DNA of 64,000 nt. It comes from Nocardiopsis sinuspersici. GTDB lineage: Bacteria; Actinomycetota; Actinomycetes; Streptosporangiales; Streptosporangiaceae. The notes under the pieces were generated by a model, which worked only from the letters and a program-made list of their open reading frames with translations, searched no databases and was not told where the DNA came from. Numbering within the stretch: the first letter of the stretch is position 1; each line of letters starts with the position of its first letter. This document shows, in pieces, positions 35,749-44,708 of the stretch. Position numbers and translations under genes: made by a program. The stretch covers positions 1 through 64,000 of the forward strand of contig VWVT01000008.1 of assembly GCA_008638415.1 (NCBI GenBank), given 5' to 3'.

Positions 35749-36612
35749 TCAGCGGCCCGGGCGCTGGATGGGGTTGCCGTCCGCGTCGAGCATGGTGACC
35801 TGCAGCGGCGGCGGTTCCGACTCCGTCTGGGGCAGTTGGAGGAGCCGCTGACGCAGCACGCGCACGGAGCGGCTGCGGAGATAGACGATCAGACCCCAGA
35901 CGGCCAGTGGCACGAACAGCGAGCCGGAGAACAGCAGGGCGTGGGACAGCGCCATCAGCAGCCCGTACAGGGCTCTCCTCAGCATCCGCAGGGGGCCGCC
36001 ACCCCACTGCTGCCATCCGAGCAGCAGGGCGATGGCGACGACCGCGGCCGGCGGTCCGACGAATACGGTGACCAGCGGATAGACGACCACGAAGAGCGCG
36101 GCCGTGTTGGACAGGCTGCTCAGGGCGAAGGACCAGAGCGTCCAGCACAACTCTGTGTCGGTCGGGAGGGAAGGACCGGCCTGTGCCGTGGTCGACCGGG
36201 GCGATGCGGCACCGCACCGACTCCTCTCCACCAGCAGGACCACCGCGAACAGCGCGAGCCATACCGAGGCCGCGATGGTTCCGCCCCACGCCATGAGGTC
36301 GCCCGCCGACGAGAAGAGCACGTCGGGTTCGTCCTCCTGTACCCGGGGCACGATGAGGCCGATGTCGGCCGAGGTGACGACCCGGGCGGAGCCCACGAAG
36401 GCCACGGCCGCGAGGATCTCGACGGGGGACAGCCAGACCCCCAACAGGTTGATGCGCATCAGGGCCGAGGGGCGGCCGGGCTCGGCCGGTTCGCCCAGGC
36501 GTCGGACCAGGGGCCGCATCAGCAGGGGCTGGGCCACCAGGAACAGCAGGACGCCGAACCCGATCAGGGTGGCGGCCGGCCCGGGGTCGAAGGTCGGGGG
36601 ATGGAAGTACAC
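35749..36612 (-). CDS. Membrane protein, tandem paralogue A
   Basis: Unrecognised integral membrane protein of about 287 residues with roughly six hydrophobic segments (for example 'AATLIGFGVLLFLVAQPLLM', 'VEILAAVAFVGSA', 'ALFVVVYPLVTVFVG', 'LLFSGSLFVPLAVWGLIVYL'). It ends with the hydrophilic tail 'VTMLDADGNPIQRPGR'. A paralogue lies immediately upstream with the same first 30 residues and a nearly identical tail but a diverged core. I take the GTG at 36612 as start because AGAGGA lies 7 nt upstream; a GTG at 36636 is also in frame. No function can be assigned. Confidence 0.7.
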   Translation of the reverse strand: MYFHPPTFDPGPAATLIGFGVLLFLVAQPLLMRPLVRRLGEPAEPGRPSALMRINLLGVWLSPVEILAAVAFVGSARVVTSADIGLIVPRVQEDEPDVLFSSAGDLMAWGGTIAASVWLALFAVVLLVERSRCGAASPRSTTAQAGPSLPTDTELCWTLWSFALSSLSNTAALFVVVYPLVTVFVGPPAAVVAIALLLGWQQWGGGPLRMLRRALYGLLMALSHALLFSGSLFVPLAVWGLIVYLRSRSVRVLRQRLLQLPQTESEPPPLQVTMLDADGNPIQRPGR

Positions 36613-36662
36613 GGGGGAATCCTCTTCGGTCAACACGGTGTCACCAGCGCGAACGGGGCCGG
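36559..36662. repeat. 104-bp perfect direct repeat, copy 1
   Basis: Identical base for base to 37458-37561. It covers the first codons and the sequence upstream of the start of membrane paralogue A, and 899 bp separates the copies. Confidence 0.9.
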
Positions 36663-36668
36663 AGGCGG

Positions 36669-37511
36669 TCAGCGGCCCGGACGCTGGACGGGGTCGCCGT
36701 CCGCGTCGAGCACGGTGACCTCCAGTGGCGGCGTGTACGACTCCTCGGTGTGGCCGTACCATCCCCTCCCGGCCATCGCGTTGGCCCCGGCGAACACCCC
36801 CCAGAAGACGAGTGGGACGAGCAGGCAACCGGGCACGGCCCAGGCATAGGTGGCCAGCACCATGGCCGAGAAGTACCCCATGATGAGCATCGTTCCGAAG
36901 CCGCGACCGAGCCAGGCCCAGGTCTCCAGAAGGGCGAGGGCCACCACGACCGGCAGCGGATCACCGAAGAACACCATGAACAGCGGATAGAACACCACGT
37001 AGAACACGAGGACCTGGGTCGTCATCGAGACGGCGAGCCCCAGTGCGCCCCACCGGTTCTCCCGCCCGTCCGCGGGCATGAGCGCGGCCTGCGCCGGGCC
37101 GAGGCTCCGGGCCAGTGCGGCTCTGTGAACCGGGTCGGCGGCCTTGCGGCCGTTGGACACGTTGATGGCGGCGAAGACGGCGAGCAGCAGCCACGGGAAC
37201 AGGATCGCGCCGTTGCCGAAGACGCCGTCGGCCCACTGGACCGCGGGCGGGGACAGGCCGATGTCGGCGGCGCCCACCGAGGCCGCACTGCCGACGAACA
37301 GCGCCACCACGAGGATCTCGGCGAGCGACAGCCACAGGGCGGCCCGGTAGGAGCGCACGATCCCCTCTCGCCGTCCCGCCGCCACCTCCTTCCGGAGCCG
37401 TCTGTGGAAGACGAGCATGAGGGGCGGCAGGACCACGTAGGCCAGGAGCAGGCCGAGCCCGATCAGGGTGGCGGCCGGCCCGGGGTCGAAGGTCGGGGGA
37501 TGGAAGTACAC
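36669..37511 (-). CDS. Membrane protein, tandem paralogue B
   Basis: Unrecognised integral membrane protein of about 280 residues, paralogous to the next gene. It shares the N-terminal 'VYFHPPTFDPGPAATLIG' and the C-terminal tail 'VTVLDADGDPVQRPGR', while the six or so central hydrophobic segments ('WLSLAEILVVALFVGSAA', 'ILFPWLLLAVFAAINV', 'QVLVFYVVFYPLFMVFFG') are diverged. The GTG at 37511 has AGAGGA upstream; a GTG at 37535 is an alternative. The stop codon is 57 nt from the start of paralogue A, so both are probably on one transcript. The role is unknown. Confidence 0.7.
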   Translation of the reverse strand: MYFHPPTFDPGPAATLIGLGLLLAYVVLPPLMLVFHRRLRKEVAAGRREGIVRSYRAALWLSLAEILVVALFVGSAASVGAADIGLSPPAVQWADGVFGNGAILFPWLLLAVFAAINVSNGRKAADPVHRAALARSLGPAQAALMPADGRENRWGALGLAVSMTTQVLVFYVVFYPLFMVFFGDPLPVVVALALLETWAWLGRGFGTMLIMGYFSAMVLATYAWAVPGCLLVPLVFWGVFAGANAMAGRGWYGHTEESYTPPLEVTVLDADGDPVQRPGR

Positions 37512-37561
37512 GGGGGAATCCTCTTCGGTCAACACGGTGTCACCAGCGCGAACGGGGCCGG
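37458..37561. repeat. 104-bp perfect direct repeat, copy 2
   Basis: Second copy of the repeat at 36559-36662, covering the start of membrane paralogue B and its upstream sequence. Identity that extends into untranslated bases points to recent duplication or gene conversion. Confidence 0.9.
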
Positions 37562-37611
37562 GCGGGCCCCGGTTGGCGCGGGCCGGACGATTCTGTCCGA
37601 ATCCCGATTAT

Positions 37612-37648
37612 TTGTCACCTGGTGACAAGTGATGTGTCGCGCGACACA
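37612..37648 (+). promoter_or_regulatory. Two adjacent palindromic operators
   Basis: TTGTCACC-T-GGTGACAA (37612-37628) is followed 4 nt later by the perfect 16-bp palindrome TGTGTCGCGCGACACA (37633-37648). Both share a TGTC/GACA character. They lie 94-130 nt before the FAD-dehydrogenase start and could bind two dimers of a GntR- or TetR-type repressor. Confidence 0.55.
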
Positions 37649-37741
37649 CGTCCCCCTTGCCGAGCCGGTCGGGCGGGGGCACAGTCGTCACCATCGCGCA
37701 CACCGTGCCCGGGGCACGGCCGACCTGAGGGGAAGAACCGT

Positions 37742-39406
37742 ATGGGTAGCGGAGACGACCACGCCGACGCGATCGTCGTCGGCGCCGGACTGGCGGGCCT
37801 GGCCGCGGCCGCCGAGCTGGCCGACGCGGGCAGACGGGTGGTCGTGCTCGACCAGGAACCCGAGCAGTCCCTGGGCGGCCAGGCGTTCTGGTCCTTCGGC
37901 GGACTGTTCTTCGTGGACTCCCCCGAGCAGCGCCGCATGGGCGTCAAGGACTCGGCCGAGCTGGCCCTGCAGGACTGGATGGGCACCGCCGGGTTCGACC
38001 GTCCCGAGGACGCGTGGCCCCGCCGGTGGGCCGAGGCCTACGTGGACTTCGCCGCCGGTGAGAAGCGCTCCTGGCTGCGTCAGCAGGGCCTGCGGCTCTT
38101 CCCCGTCGTGGGCTGGGCCGAGCGCGGCGGCCACCTGGCCGACGGGCACGGCAACTCCGTGCCCCGCTTCCACATCACCTGGGGCACCGGCCCCGGTGTG
38201 GTCGCGCCCTTCGAGCGGCGGGTGCGCGCGGCGGCCGAGCGCGGGCTGGTCTCGATGCGCTTCCGCCACCGGGTGGACGGACTGGTGGTCACCAACGGGA
38301 CGGTCACCGGCGTGCGCGGCTCCGTCCTGGCGCCCAGCGACACCGAGCGCGGGCGTGCCAGCAGCCGTGAGGCGGTCGGCGACTTCGAAGTGTCCGCGCA
38401 GGCGGTCATCGTCACCTCCGGCGGGATCGGCGCCAACCACGACTTGGTGCGCCGCAACTGGCCCGAGCGTCTGGGCACCCCGCCCGAGCACATGCTCTCG
38501 GGCGTGCCCGAGCACGTGGACGGGCGCATGCTCGCCATCACCGAGGAGGCGGGCGGGCAGGTCATCAACCCCGACCGCATGTGGCACTACACCGAGGGCA
38601 TCCAGAACTGGGACCCGATCTGGGCCCGGCACGGCATCCGCATCCTGCCGGGTCCGTCGTCGCTGTGGCTGGACGCGACCGGCAAGCGGCTTCCCGCGCC
38701 CTGTTTCCCCGGGTTCGACACCCTGGGCACGCTGGAGCACATCATGAGGAGCGGCCACGAGTACACGTGGTTCGTGCTCTCGCAGAAGATCATCGAGAAG
38801 GAGTTCGCGCTGTCGGGCTCGGAGCAAAACCCCGACCTGACCGGCAAGGACATCGGCCTGGTCCTCAAGCGGGTGCTCCCCGGCGCGCCGGGTCCGGTGG
38901 AGGCCTTCAAGCGCAACGGCGTGGACTTCGCGGTCGCCGACAGGCTGCCCGAGCTGATCGGGAAGATGCGCGAGATCGCGGGCGACGGGGTGCTGGACGC
39001 CGACACCGTCACCCGCGAGGTGGTGGCCCGCGACCGGGAGATGGTCAACACCTTCACCAAGGACCTGCAGGTGACGGCCATCCACGGTGCGCGCAACTAC
39101 CGGGGTGACCGCCTGGTGCGGGTGGCGGGTCCGCACCAGATCCTGGACCCCAAGGCGGGTCCGCTGATCGCGGTGCGCCTGCGCGTCCTCACCCGCAAGA
39201 GCCTGGGCGGCCTGCACACCGACCTGGACGCGCGGGTGCTGCGCGAGGACGGCACCCCGCTCCCGGGGGTGTACGCCGCGGGCGAGGTCGCCGGGTTCGG
39301 CGGCGGCGGGGTGCACGGCTACCGGGCGCTGGAGGGCACCTTCCTGGGCGGGTGCCTGTTCTCCGGCCGCACCGCCGGCCGGGCCGCGGCGGCCGCCCTG
39401 GGGTAG
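37742..39406 (+). CDS. FAD-binding dehydrogenase (ketosteroid/fumarate reductase-like)
   Basis: The 554-residue flavoprotein has an N-terminal dinucleotide fold '[20 protein letters not shown]' (about residue 12), followed by '[19 protein letters not shown]' and a C-terminal FAD segment '[20 protein letters not shown]' (about 515). It belongs to the fumarate reductase/succinate dehydrogenase flavoprotein superfamily, in the branch annotated as FAD-binding dehydrogenase, related to 3-ketosteroid delta-1-dehydrogenase and mycobacterial Rv1817. GAGGGGAAG precedes the ATG. The substrate is unknown; the paired upstream palindromes imply induction by a ligand. Confidence 0.85.
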   Translation: MGSGDDHADAIVVGAGLAGLAAAAELADAGRRVVVLDQEPEQSLGGQAFWSFGGLFFVDSPEQRRMGVKDSAELALQDWMGTAGFDRPEDAWPRRWAEAYVDFAAGEKRSWLRQQGLRLFPVVGWAERGGHLADGHGNSVPRFHITWGTGPGVVAPFERRVRAAAERGLVSMRFRHRVDGLVVTNGTVTGVRGSVLAPSDTERGRASSREAVGDFEVSAQAVIVTSGGIGANHDLVRRNWPERLGTPPEHMLSGVPEHVDGRMLAITEEAGGQVINPDRMWHYTEGIQNWDPIWARHGIRILPGPSSLWLDATGKRLPAPCFPGFDTLGTLEHIMRSGHEYTWFVLSQKIIEKEFALSGSEQNPDLTGKDIGLVLKRVLPGAPGPVEAFKRNGVDFAVADRLPELIGKMREIAGDGVLDADTVTREVVARDREMVNTFTKDLQVTAIHGARNYRGDRLVRVAGPHQILDPKAGPLIAVRLRVLTRKSLGGLHTDLDARVLREDGTPLPGVYAAGEVAGFGGGGVHGYRALEGTFLGGCLFSGRTAGRAAAAALG

Positions 39407-39474
39407 CCGCACGCGTCCTCAGCGGGCCGCGGAGCCGGATCTCCCCTCGGAGCCGGGCTCCGCGGCCCGCTCCC

Positions 39475-39738
39475 TCACTCCGGTGAGGTGTCGCCTCCCT
39501 GGTCCGATTCCTGACCAGGCCCCCGGCCCGGCTCCTCGTCCGGCCCGGGTCTGCGCGGCCGGCCCCGGCGGGGGATGGCCTTGGCCTCCTTCGGCATCCG
39601 TCCCGCCTCGTCCAGCGCGCGGCGCAGGAGGAACTCGATCTGTGCGTTGGTGCTGCGCAACTCCTGCCCCGCCCACCGCGCGAGCGCGTCGTGGACGGCG
39701 GGGTCGAGCCGCAGCAGCACCTTCTTGCGCTCGGGCAC
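39475..39738 (-). CDS. Small ribbon-helix-helix-like protein
   Basis: The 87-residue protein starts '[19 protein letters not shown]' and continues '[20 protein letters not shown]', which fits an Arc/MetJ-type ribbon-helix-helix DNA-binding fold, then ends in a disordered Pro/Gly/Arg/acidic tail. It begins with GTG at 39738, preceded by TGAGGTT. It lies 16 nt behind the SPFH-protein gene and so is co-transcribed. A palindrome in the promoter of that pair is a plausible autoregulatory site. Confidence 0.75.
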   Translation of the reverse strand: MPERKKVLLRLDPAVHDALARWAGQELRSTNAQIEFLLRRALDEAGRMPKEAKAIPRRGRPRRPGPDEEPGRGPGQESDQGGDTSPE

Positions 39739-39754
39739 GGCAACCTCACGCGGG

Positions 39755-40663
39755 TTACTGGTACAGGGTCCCTGCGTTGACGACGGGGCTGGCGGGGCGG
39801 TCGGAGCACAGAACCACCAGCAGGTTGCTGACCATCGCGGCCTTGCGCTCCTCGTCCAGTTCCACCACGTCCTCCTCCGACAGGCGGGCGAGCGCGCGGT
39901 CGACCATCCCGACGGCTCCCTCGACGATCTCCCGGCGTGCGGCGATCAGCGCGCTGGCCTGCTGCCTCTGGAGCATGGCCTGGGCGACCTCCGAGGCGTA
40001 GGCCAGGTGGGTGAAGCGCGACTCCACGATCCGCACCCCGGCGGCCTCGACCCTCTCGCCGACCTCCTTGGACAGCTGCTCGGTGATCAGGTCGGCGCTG
40101 CCGCGCAGGGACCGGCTGGTGTCGGCGTCGTAGGAGTCGTAGGGGTAGTTGCCCGCGATGTGGCGCACGGCGGCCTCGGTCTGTATGGAGACGAACTCGA
40201 CGAAGTCGTCCACCTCGAAGGAGGCGCGGGCGGTGTCCTCGACCTGCCAGACGATGACGGCGGCGATCTCGACGGGGCTGCCGGAGGCGTCGTTGACCTT
40301 CATGACCGAGGTCTCGTGGTTGCGGATACGGGTGGAGACGCCCCTGCGCACGGTGAAGGGGTTGACCCAGCGCAGTCCGTCGGTGCGCACGCTGCCCATG
40401 TAGCGGCCGAAGAGCTGGACGACCTTGGCCTCGTTGGGCGCGACCATCTCCAGGCCGATGAAGAGCAGGAACCCGACCGCGGCGAGGACCACGCCGACGG
40501 GCACGAGGAGTACGGACAGTCCGATGAGGGGGGACAGGGCGACGCCGACGCCGACGAGGAACAACAGGACGCTGACCACGGCCATCAGCATGCCGTCGAC
40601 GCTGGTCGCGGGATGTTCTCGGTACTGGGGAGTCTGGGCCGGGGGCTGGCCGGTCTCGGTCAT
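39755..40663 (-). CDS. SPFH/band-7 domain membrane protein
   Basis: The 302-residue protein has two closely spaced N-terminal hydrophobic segments ('[19 protein letters not shown]' and '[19 protein letters not shown]', about residues 25-72) and an SPFH/stomatin domain starting '[20 protein letters not shown]' and running to about 240, including '[17 protein letters not shown]'. Such proteins oligomerise at membrane microdomains and scaffold other proteins. The downstream ribbon-helix-helix gene is its operon partner. The ATG at 40663 has only a weak Shine-Dalgarno sequence. It is divergent from the PH-domain pair across an AT-rich 110-nt region. Confidence 0.86.
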   Translation of the reverse strand: MTETGQPPAQTPQYREHPATSVDGMLMAVVSVLLFLVGVGVALSPLIGLSVLLVPVGVVLAAVGFLLFIGLEMVAPNEAKVVQLFGRYMGSVRTDGLRWVNPFTVRRGVSTRIRNHETSVMKVNDASGSPVEIAAVIVWQVEDTARASFEVDDFVEFVSIQTEAAVRHIAGNYPYDSYDADTSRSLRGSADLITEQLSKEVGERVEAAGVRIVESRFTHLAYASEVAQAMLQRQQASALIAARREIVEGAVGMVDRALARLSEEDVVELDEERKAAMVSNLLVVLCSDRPASPVVNAGTLYQ

Positions 40664-40708
40664 CTCGTTGTTTCCGTTCTCTCAGTGGTGATGACTGGAC
40701 AATAGCAT

Positions 40709-40718
40709 TGTGATATCA
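40709..40718. promoter_or_regulatory. GTGATATCAC palindrome in a divergent promoter
   Basis: A perfect 10-bp palindrome within an AT-rich 35-nt patch, the only such patch in this region. It lies between the SPFH/RHH operon and the PH-domain operon and is a candidate binding site for the RHH protein. Confidence 0.45.
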
Positions 40719-40774
40719 CTTTTAATAGACACGCGGCCCGACCGGGTCCCGACCGAGAAGGAGACGTGGACGCC

Positions 40775-41272
40775 ATGAGCGCCGACACCCCCCGACTGCG
40801 CCCGCCCCGACACCGCGTGGACAAACGCGCCGTGTGGTGGTGGACGACCCGGTCACTGGCCGTGGCCGCCGTCCTCACCGCGATCCCCGTGGTGCCCGCG
40901 GTCATCTGGGAGCCCCCGCGCTTTTGGCTCCTGCTCGCCGCCGCCGTGGTCGGCGGGTTCGGACTGCTGATCACCGTGGTCATGCCGCTGTGGCGCTACC
41001 GGGTCCACCGCTGGGAGGTCACCGACACCGCCGTCTACACCTCCAGCGGATGGCTCTGGCAGGAGTGGCGTGTGGCCCCGATGTCGCGTATCCAGACCGT
41101 GGACACCGCGCGCGGCCCGCTCCAGCGGGCGTTCGGACTCTCCAGCGTGACCGTGACCACCGCCTCGGCGGCCGGTCCGATCGAGATCGCCGGCCTCGAC
41201 CACGCACTGGCCACGCAGGTGGCCGACCAGCTCACCGACACCACACAGGCGACCCCGGGAGACGCGACGTGA
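40775..41272 (+). CDS. PH-domain (bPH2/DUF304) membrane protein, YdbS-like
   Basis: The 165-residue protein has two N-terminal transmembrane helices ('SLAVAAVLTAIPVVPAVIW' and 'FWLLLAAAVVGGFGLLITVV') followed by a bacterial PH-like domain ('RYRVHRWEVTDTAVYTSSGW' and 'VAPMSRIQTVDTARGPLQ'). This matches YdbS of Bacillus. It probably works with the next gene product in the membrane; the molecular role of the YdbST pair is unsettled. AAGGAG upstream supports the ATG at 40775; a GTG at 40766 is too close to that site. It overlaps the next gene by 4 nt. Confidence 0.82.
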   Translation: MSADTPRLRPPRHRVDKRAVWWWTTRSLAVAAVLTAIPVVPAVIWEPPRFWLLLAAAVVGGFGLLITVVMPLWRYRVHRWEVTDTAVYTSSGWLWQEWRVAPMSRIQTVDTARGPLQRAFGLSSVTVTTASAAGPIEIAGLDHALATQVADQLTDTTQATPGDAT

Positions 41273-43065
41273 GTTCTCCGGACGAACACCGCCCCGAGGC
41301 CGGGGAGAACACCCCGGCCGGTCCCGCCGACGCGCGAGGCGGGCAGGAGGAGACCGCCTCCCCGGAAGGAGGCGCCTCCCCCTCCACCGCGGACTGGCAG
41401 CGGCTGCACCCGTTCAGCGTGTGGGCCAGCACGGTCGTCGCGGGCGTCTTCCTCCTTCCCTCCGCGATCGTGGGCACCGTCGTGCTCGTCGTCGCGGGAC
41501 AGTCCCTGTGGGCCCTGGCCCCGGTCCCGGGCGCGCTGGCGTTCCTGGCGTTCATGACCTACCTCGACATGCTGCGCCTGCGCGCGACCCGCTACCGCGT
41601 CACCGCCGAACGCATGGAGATGCGCTCGGGCATCGTCGCCAAGGCCTACCGGTCCATCCCGCGCGAGCGCGTGCGCAGTGTGGACGTGGCGGCGCCCCTC
41701 TACGCGCGGATCTTCGGCCTGTGCTCGGTCACCGTCGGCACCGGCGAGAAGGTGGGGCCCGGTTCCGACCAGCTCCAACTGCTCTACGTCACCGCCGAGC
41801 AGGGCGAGTGGCTGCGCCGCGACCTGCTGTACCGGGGCACGCCCACGGCCGCCGGGCCCTCGGGGGCTCCGGGGGACGCCGCCGACGGGGAACCCGGCGC
41901 GGGCGGGGATGAGGAGACCGAACTGGCCAGGCTCGACCGCCGCTGGTTCGCCTACGCGCCGGCGACCACCGCCACCCTGGGCGTGGGCCTGGGCGCCATC
42001 ACCGGTCTGCTGGGCCTCAACGCCCAGACCGGCGGCACGGGGTGGGACTGGATCTCCGAGCAGACCGGTCTGCCCAGCATCGCGGAGATGTCCTCGTTCG
42101 TGGTGGCGCGGTTCCTGCTCGTGGTGCCCCTGACACTGTTGGGGTTGCTGGTCTCCGGTGTGATCGTCCTGACCGCCGTGGCGGTGGAGACGTGGTGGGA
42201 CTACCGCCTCACCCGGGAGGCCGACGGCACCGTACGGCTGCGCAGGGGGCTGCTGACCAGCGTTTCGCTGTCGGTGGAGGGGCGCCGCCTCAACGGCGTC
42301 ACCCTGCACGAGCCGTTCGTGCTGCGCCGCACGGGCGGGGCGGACGTGCGCGCGGTGGCGACCGGCCTGGCCGCCGCGGACGACAAGAAGACCAACGCCA
42401 AGAGCCGCCTGTCCCCGGCCATGCCGCGCCAGCGGGCACGCGAGCTGGCCGCCGACCTGATGCGCACGCCCGACTCGCCCCTGGACGTCCCGCTGGCCGC
42501 GCACCCCCGGGCGGCGCTGCGCCGCCGCTTCACCCGGGCCACCGTCGTCACCGTGCTGGGCGCGGTGCTCGCCGGTGCGCTGGCCTGGCTGCAGACGATG
42601 ATCAGCGCGGCCTGGTGGAAGGTGGTGCACGAGGCGGAGCGGGAGTTCATCCCCGTGCCGCTGGCCACGAGCACGGTGGAGGCCGCCCCGAGCTGGGGGT
42701 GGGCGGTGCTGGCGGTGCTGATCTCGGCGGTGGCGTTCTGGTACGCGGTGGGCTCCTACCGGGGCCTGGGCCACGGGCTGCACCCGCGCTACCTCGTCGT
42801 GCGCCAGGGGATGGCGGTACGCGACACCGTGACGCTGGAGCGGTCGGCGGTGATCGGCTGGCGGATCACCCACTCACCGTTCCAGCGCAGGCTCGGCCTG
42901 GCGGACGTGGCGGCCACGACGGCCGCGGGACAGGGGATGTACGCGGCCAACGACGTGGGCCTGGGCCAGGGCCTGGCCTGGGCCGGCGAGGCGGTCCCGG
43001 AGCTGCTGGAGCCCTTCCTCGTGCGCGGGGACGGGCACGGAGGCGACGAGCCGTCCCACGGCTGA
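41269..43065 (+). CDS. PH-domain membrane protein, YdbT-like
   Basis: The 598-residue protein carries three bPH2 (DUF304) domains separated by pairs of transmembrane helices: the first at about residues 100-185 ('RYRVTAERMEMRSGIVAKAY'), a second after about 300 ('TVRLRRGLLTSVSLSVEGRR') and a third near 505 ('YLVVRQGMAVRDTVTLERS'). The first 40 residues are acidic and disordered. It starts with a GTG inside the stop of the YdbS-like gene (GTGA), indicating translational coupling. Confidence 0.84.
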   Translation: MSSPDEHRPEAGENTPAGPADARGGQEETASPEGGASPSTADWQRLHPFSVWASTVVAGVFLLPSAIVGTVVLVVAGQSLWALAPVPGALAFLAFMTYLDMLRLRATRYRVTAERMEMRSGIVAKAYRSIPRERVRSVDVAAPLYARIFGLCSVTVGTGEKVGPGSDQLQLLYVTAEQGEWLRRDLLYRGTPTAAGPSGAPGDAADGEPGAGGDEETELARLDRRWFAYAPATTATLGVGLGAITGLLGLNAQTGGTGWDWISEQTGLPSIAEMSSFVVARFLLVVPLTLLGLLVSGVIVLTAVAVETWWDYRLTREADGTVRLRRGLLTSVSLSVEGRRLNGVTLHEPFVLRRTGGADVRAVATGLAAADDKKTNAKSRLSPAMPRQRARELAADLMRTPDSPLDVPLAAHPRAALRRRFTRATVVTVLGAVLAGALAWLQTMISAAWWKVVHEAEREFIPVPLATSTVEAAPSWGWAVLAVLISAVAFWYAVGSYRGLGHGLHPRYLVVRQGMAVRDTVTLERSAVIGWRITHSPFQRRLGLADVAATTAAGQGMYAANDVGLGQGLAWAGEAVPELLEPFLVRGDGHGGDEPSHG

Positions 43066-43087
43066 GCACGGGCCCGTTCGCGCCGTG

Positions 43088-43125
43088 GCGGCCCCGGCGC
43101 TCGCCCCGGGCGGGCCCGGGGCCGC
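43088..43125. terminator. Hairpin between convergent genes
   Basis: A 10-bp stem (43088-43097 with 43116-43125) lies between the YdbT-like and STAS genes and overlaps the STAS stop codon by one base. Confidence 0.55.
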
Positions 43126-43535
43126 TAGGGGCGTTCGGGGACCGTGTTGCGGATGGGGTCTCCGTCGACCCGCAGGCCGCTGGTGTGCGTGAGCGCCATC
43201 TCCAGGATGGGGTAGGTCTCGAACACGCGCTCCATGCCGAGCGCTTCGAGCACGCGCGCCGCGATGGGCGCGGGCTCGGCGAGGACCACGTGCCGCCCCT
43301 CCTTGGTGAGGCTCCTGTAGACCGACACGAGGGCTCGGACCCCACTGGCGTCGAAGAAGTCGAGCCCGGACATGTCCACCACCAGGCAGTCGCACCGCGA
43401 GGCGTGCGCGGCCTGGAGCAGCCGGTCGCGCATGCGGTCAGCGGTGGCGAGGTCGACCTCGCCGTGAACGGGTACCACCGTCACACCCGTACAGGGGAAA
43501 CGCTCCTGGGTAGAGAACCGGGCATCCTTCGCCAC
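43125..43535 (-). CDS. STAS-domain anti-anti-sigma factor-like protein
   Basis: The 136-residue protein is a single STAS domain: a first beta-strand segment 'VTVVPVHGEVDLATADRMRD', then 'CLVVDMSGLDFFDASGVRAL' with the phosphorylatable serine in the D-A-S-G motif (about residue 65). It would bind an anti-sigma factor kinase and release a sigma factor in its unphosphorylated state. No partner kinase is adjacent. The GTG at 43535 is preferred because AGAGG lies 8 nt upstream; a GTG three codons earlier is too near that site. Confidence 0.8.
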   Translation of the reverse strand: MAKDARFSTQERFPCTGVTVVPVHGEVDLATADRMRDRLLQAAHASRCDCLVVDMSGLDFFDASGVRALVSVYRSLTKEGRHVVLAEPAPIAARVLEALGMERVFETYPILEMALTHTSGLRVDGDPIRNTVPERP

Positions 43536-43785
43536 TCGGGCCACCTCTCACCGAACGTAACCTTTCCACTACGCAACCGCGTACGAGATCGTAACCTCTC
43601 CAGAGAGGCCATGGGAGGCTTTCCGTGAGAAAAACCGGCGAAATCTCGCCGATGTGGCCCTGGGGACAGTCCCGTGTCACCCCTCCTGCGGATGACGGGT
43701 CGCCCCGCGGCCGGACCCGCGCCCCCGGTCCCTCACTCTCTGCTCTCGGACACTCCCGGAGCCGTCCCCTCACCGTGCTTTACGG

Positions 43786-43827
43786 GCACGCGTGCGGTAG
43801 GAACGAGCACGTGTGCGGTAGGAAGCG
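43786..43827. repeat. Two 21-bp tandem repeats with palindromic cores
   Basis: Two units sharing 17 of 21 bases follow each other directly; both contain TGCGGTAGGAA. The first holds the perfect palindrome GCACGCGTGC and the second the related GCACGTGTGC. The 21-nt period equals two helical turns, so a dimeric regulator could bind both on one face. They lie about 130-170 nt before the DUF4916 gene, in the otherwise featureless gap 43536-43954. Confidence 0.5.
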
Positions 43828-43954
43828 GCACAGGCGGCACTCCGTGTCCGCGCCCCGCGGGTCCGGCCCGCGGGCCGACCTCCAGGACAGCTAGAGAAGG
43901 GAGGGAGCGGCGGCCCACCCCGGCCGAGGGCCGGGACGCCCCGCCGCGTACCCG

Positions 43955-44491
43955 ATGACCGAAACCGCCGACACCCAGCCAGGCTGGTTCTCCCCCGAGG
44001 AACTGGAGAACATCCGCGGCCGCATACCCATCCTCTACGTCCAGGCCGTACCCGTACGGGTGGACGAGGTGGGACAGGTCACCCACGTCGGCCTGCTCAT
44101 GCGCGCCGACCCCGAAGGCAGCTTCCACCGGTCGGTGGTCTCGGGGCGGGTGCTCTACCACGAGCGGGTGCGCGACGCCCTGCTGCGGCACCTGGAGAAG
44201 GACCTGGGCCCGGTGGCCCTGCCGCGCGTCCCCGCCTCTCCGCAGCCGTTCACGGTCGCCGAGTACTTCCCCACACCGGGGATCACCGCATTCCACGACA
44301 CGCGCCAGCACGCGGTCGCGATGGCCTACGTCGTCCCGGTCTCGGGTGACTGCCAGCCGCGCCAGGACGCCCTGGACCTCGTGTGGCTCACTCCGGAGGA
44401 GGCGGTGAGCTCCCAGATGCGCGAGGAGATGACGGGAGGCGAGGACACGCTGCTGCGCCAGGCCCTGGCCTACGTGGGCCACGCCCCCTAG
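43955..44491 (+). CDS. NUDIX-like DUF4916 family protein
   Basis: The 178-residue protein resembles the DUF4916 branch of the NUDIX hydrolase clan ('GWFSPEELENIRGRIPILYV' at the N-terminus, 'ITAFHDTRQHAVAMAYVVPV' in the middle, 'ALDLVWLTPEEAV' near the end). I do not see a complete NUDIX box, so catalysis is doubtful. The TAG stop is part of a CTAG tetranucleotide at which a MITE-like repeat begins. Tandem palindromic repeats lie upstream. Confidence 0.75.
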   Translation: MTETADTQPGWFSPEELENIRGRIPILYVQAVPVRVDEVGQVTHVGLLMRADPEGSFHRSVVSGRVLYHERVRDALLRHLEKDLGPVALPRVPASPQPFTVAEYFPTPGITAFHDTRQHAVAMAYVVPVSGDCQPRQDALDLVWLTPEEAVSSQMREEMTGGEDTLLRQALAYVGHAP

Positions 44492-44708
44492 GGCGTGTGT
44501 GGTGGATGCCGCCCGTCGTTTGGAGAGCGCTGCGCGCGAAGCGCGACCGTTGAGGGCGGTGGGAGGGAGACGGGCGGGCGTATCCGGTGGTGGCCTCGCA
44601 AGGCCGAAGAAGGAGTCATCCTGGTTTGGCTGTTGACTGATGAGAACGCGGCGAGGGTGCCGCTGGGGCGTCGCGCAGCAGGGTGAGTATCCGCCATACA
44701 TGCCCTAG
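44488..44708. mobile_element. MITE-like element, copy 1 (about 213 bp)
   Basis: The element is flanked by CTAG on both sides (44488-44491 and 44705-44708). Its ends, GGCGTGTGTGGTGGATGC and (reverse complement) GGCATGTATGGCGGATAC, match at 14 of 18 positions. CTAG fits the YTAR target of some IS5-group elements. The left CTAG contains the stop codon of the upstream gene. No transposase is encoded inside, so it must have been moved in trans. Confidence 0.65.

Noticed and set aside
43786..43827. Possible CRISPR or integron-like array
   Set aside because: Only two adjacent units without spacers; better explained as operator repeats.
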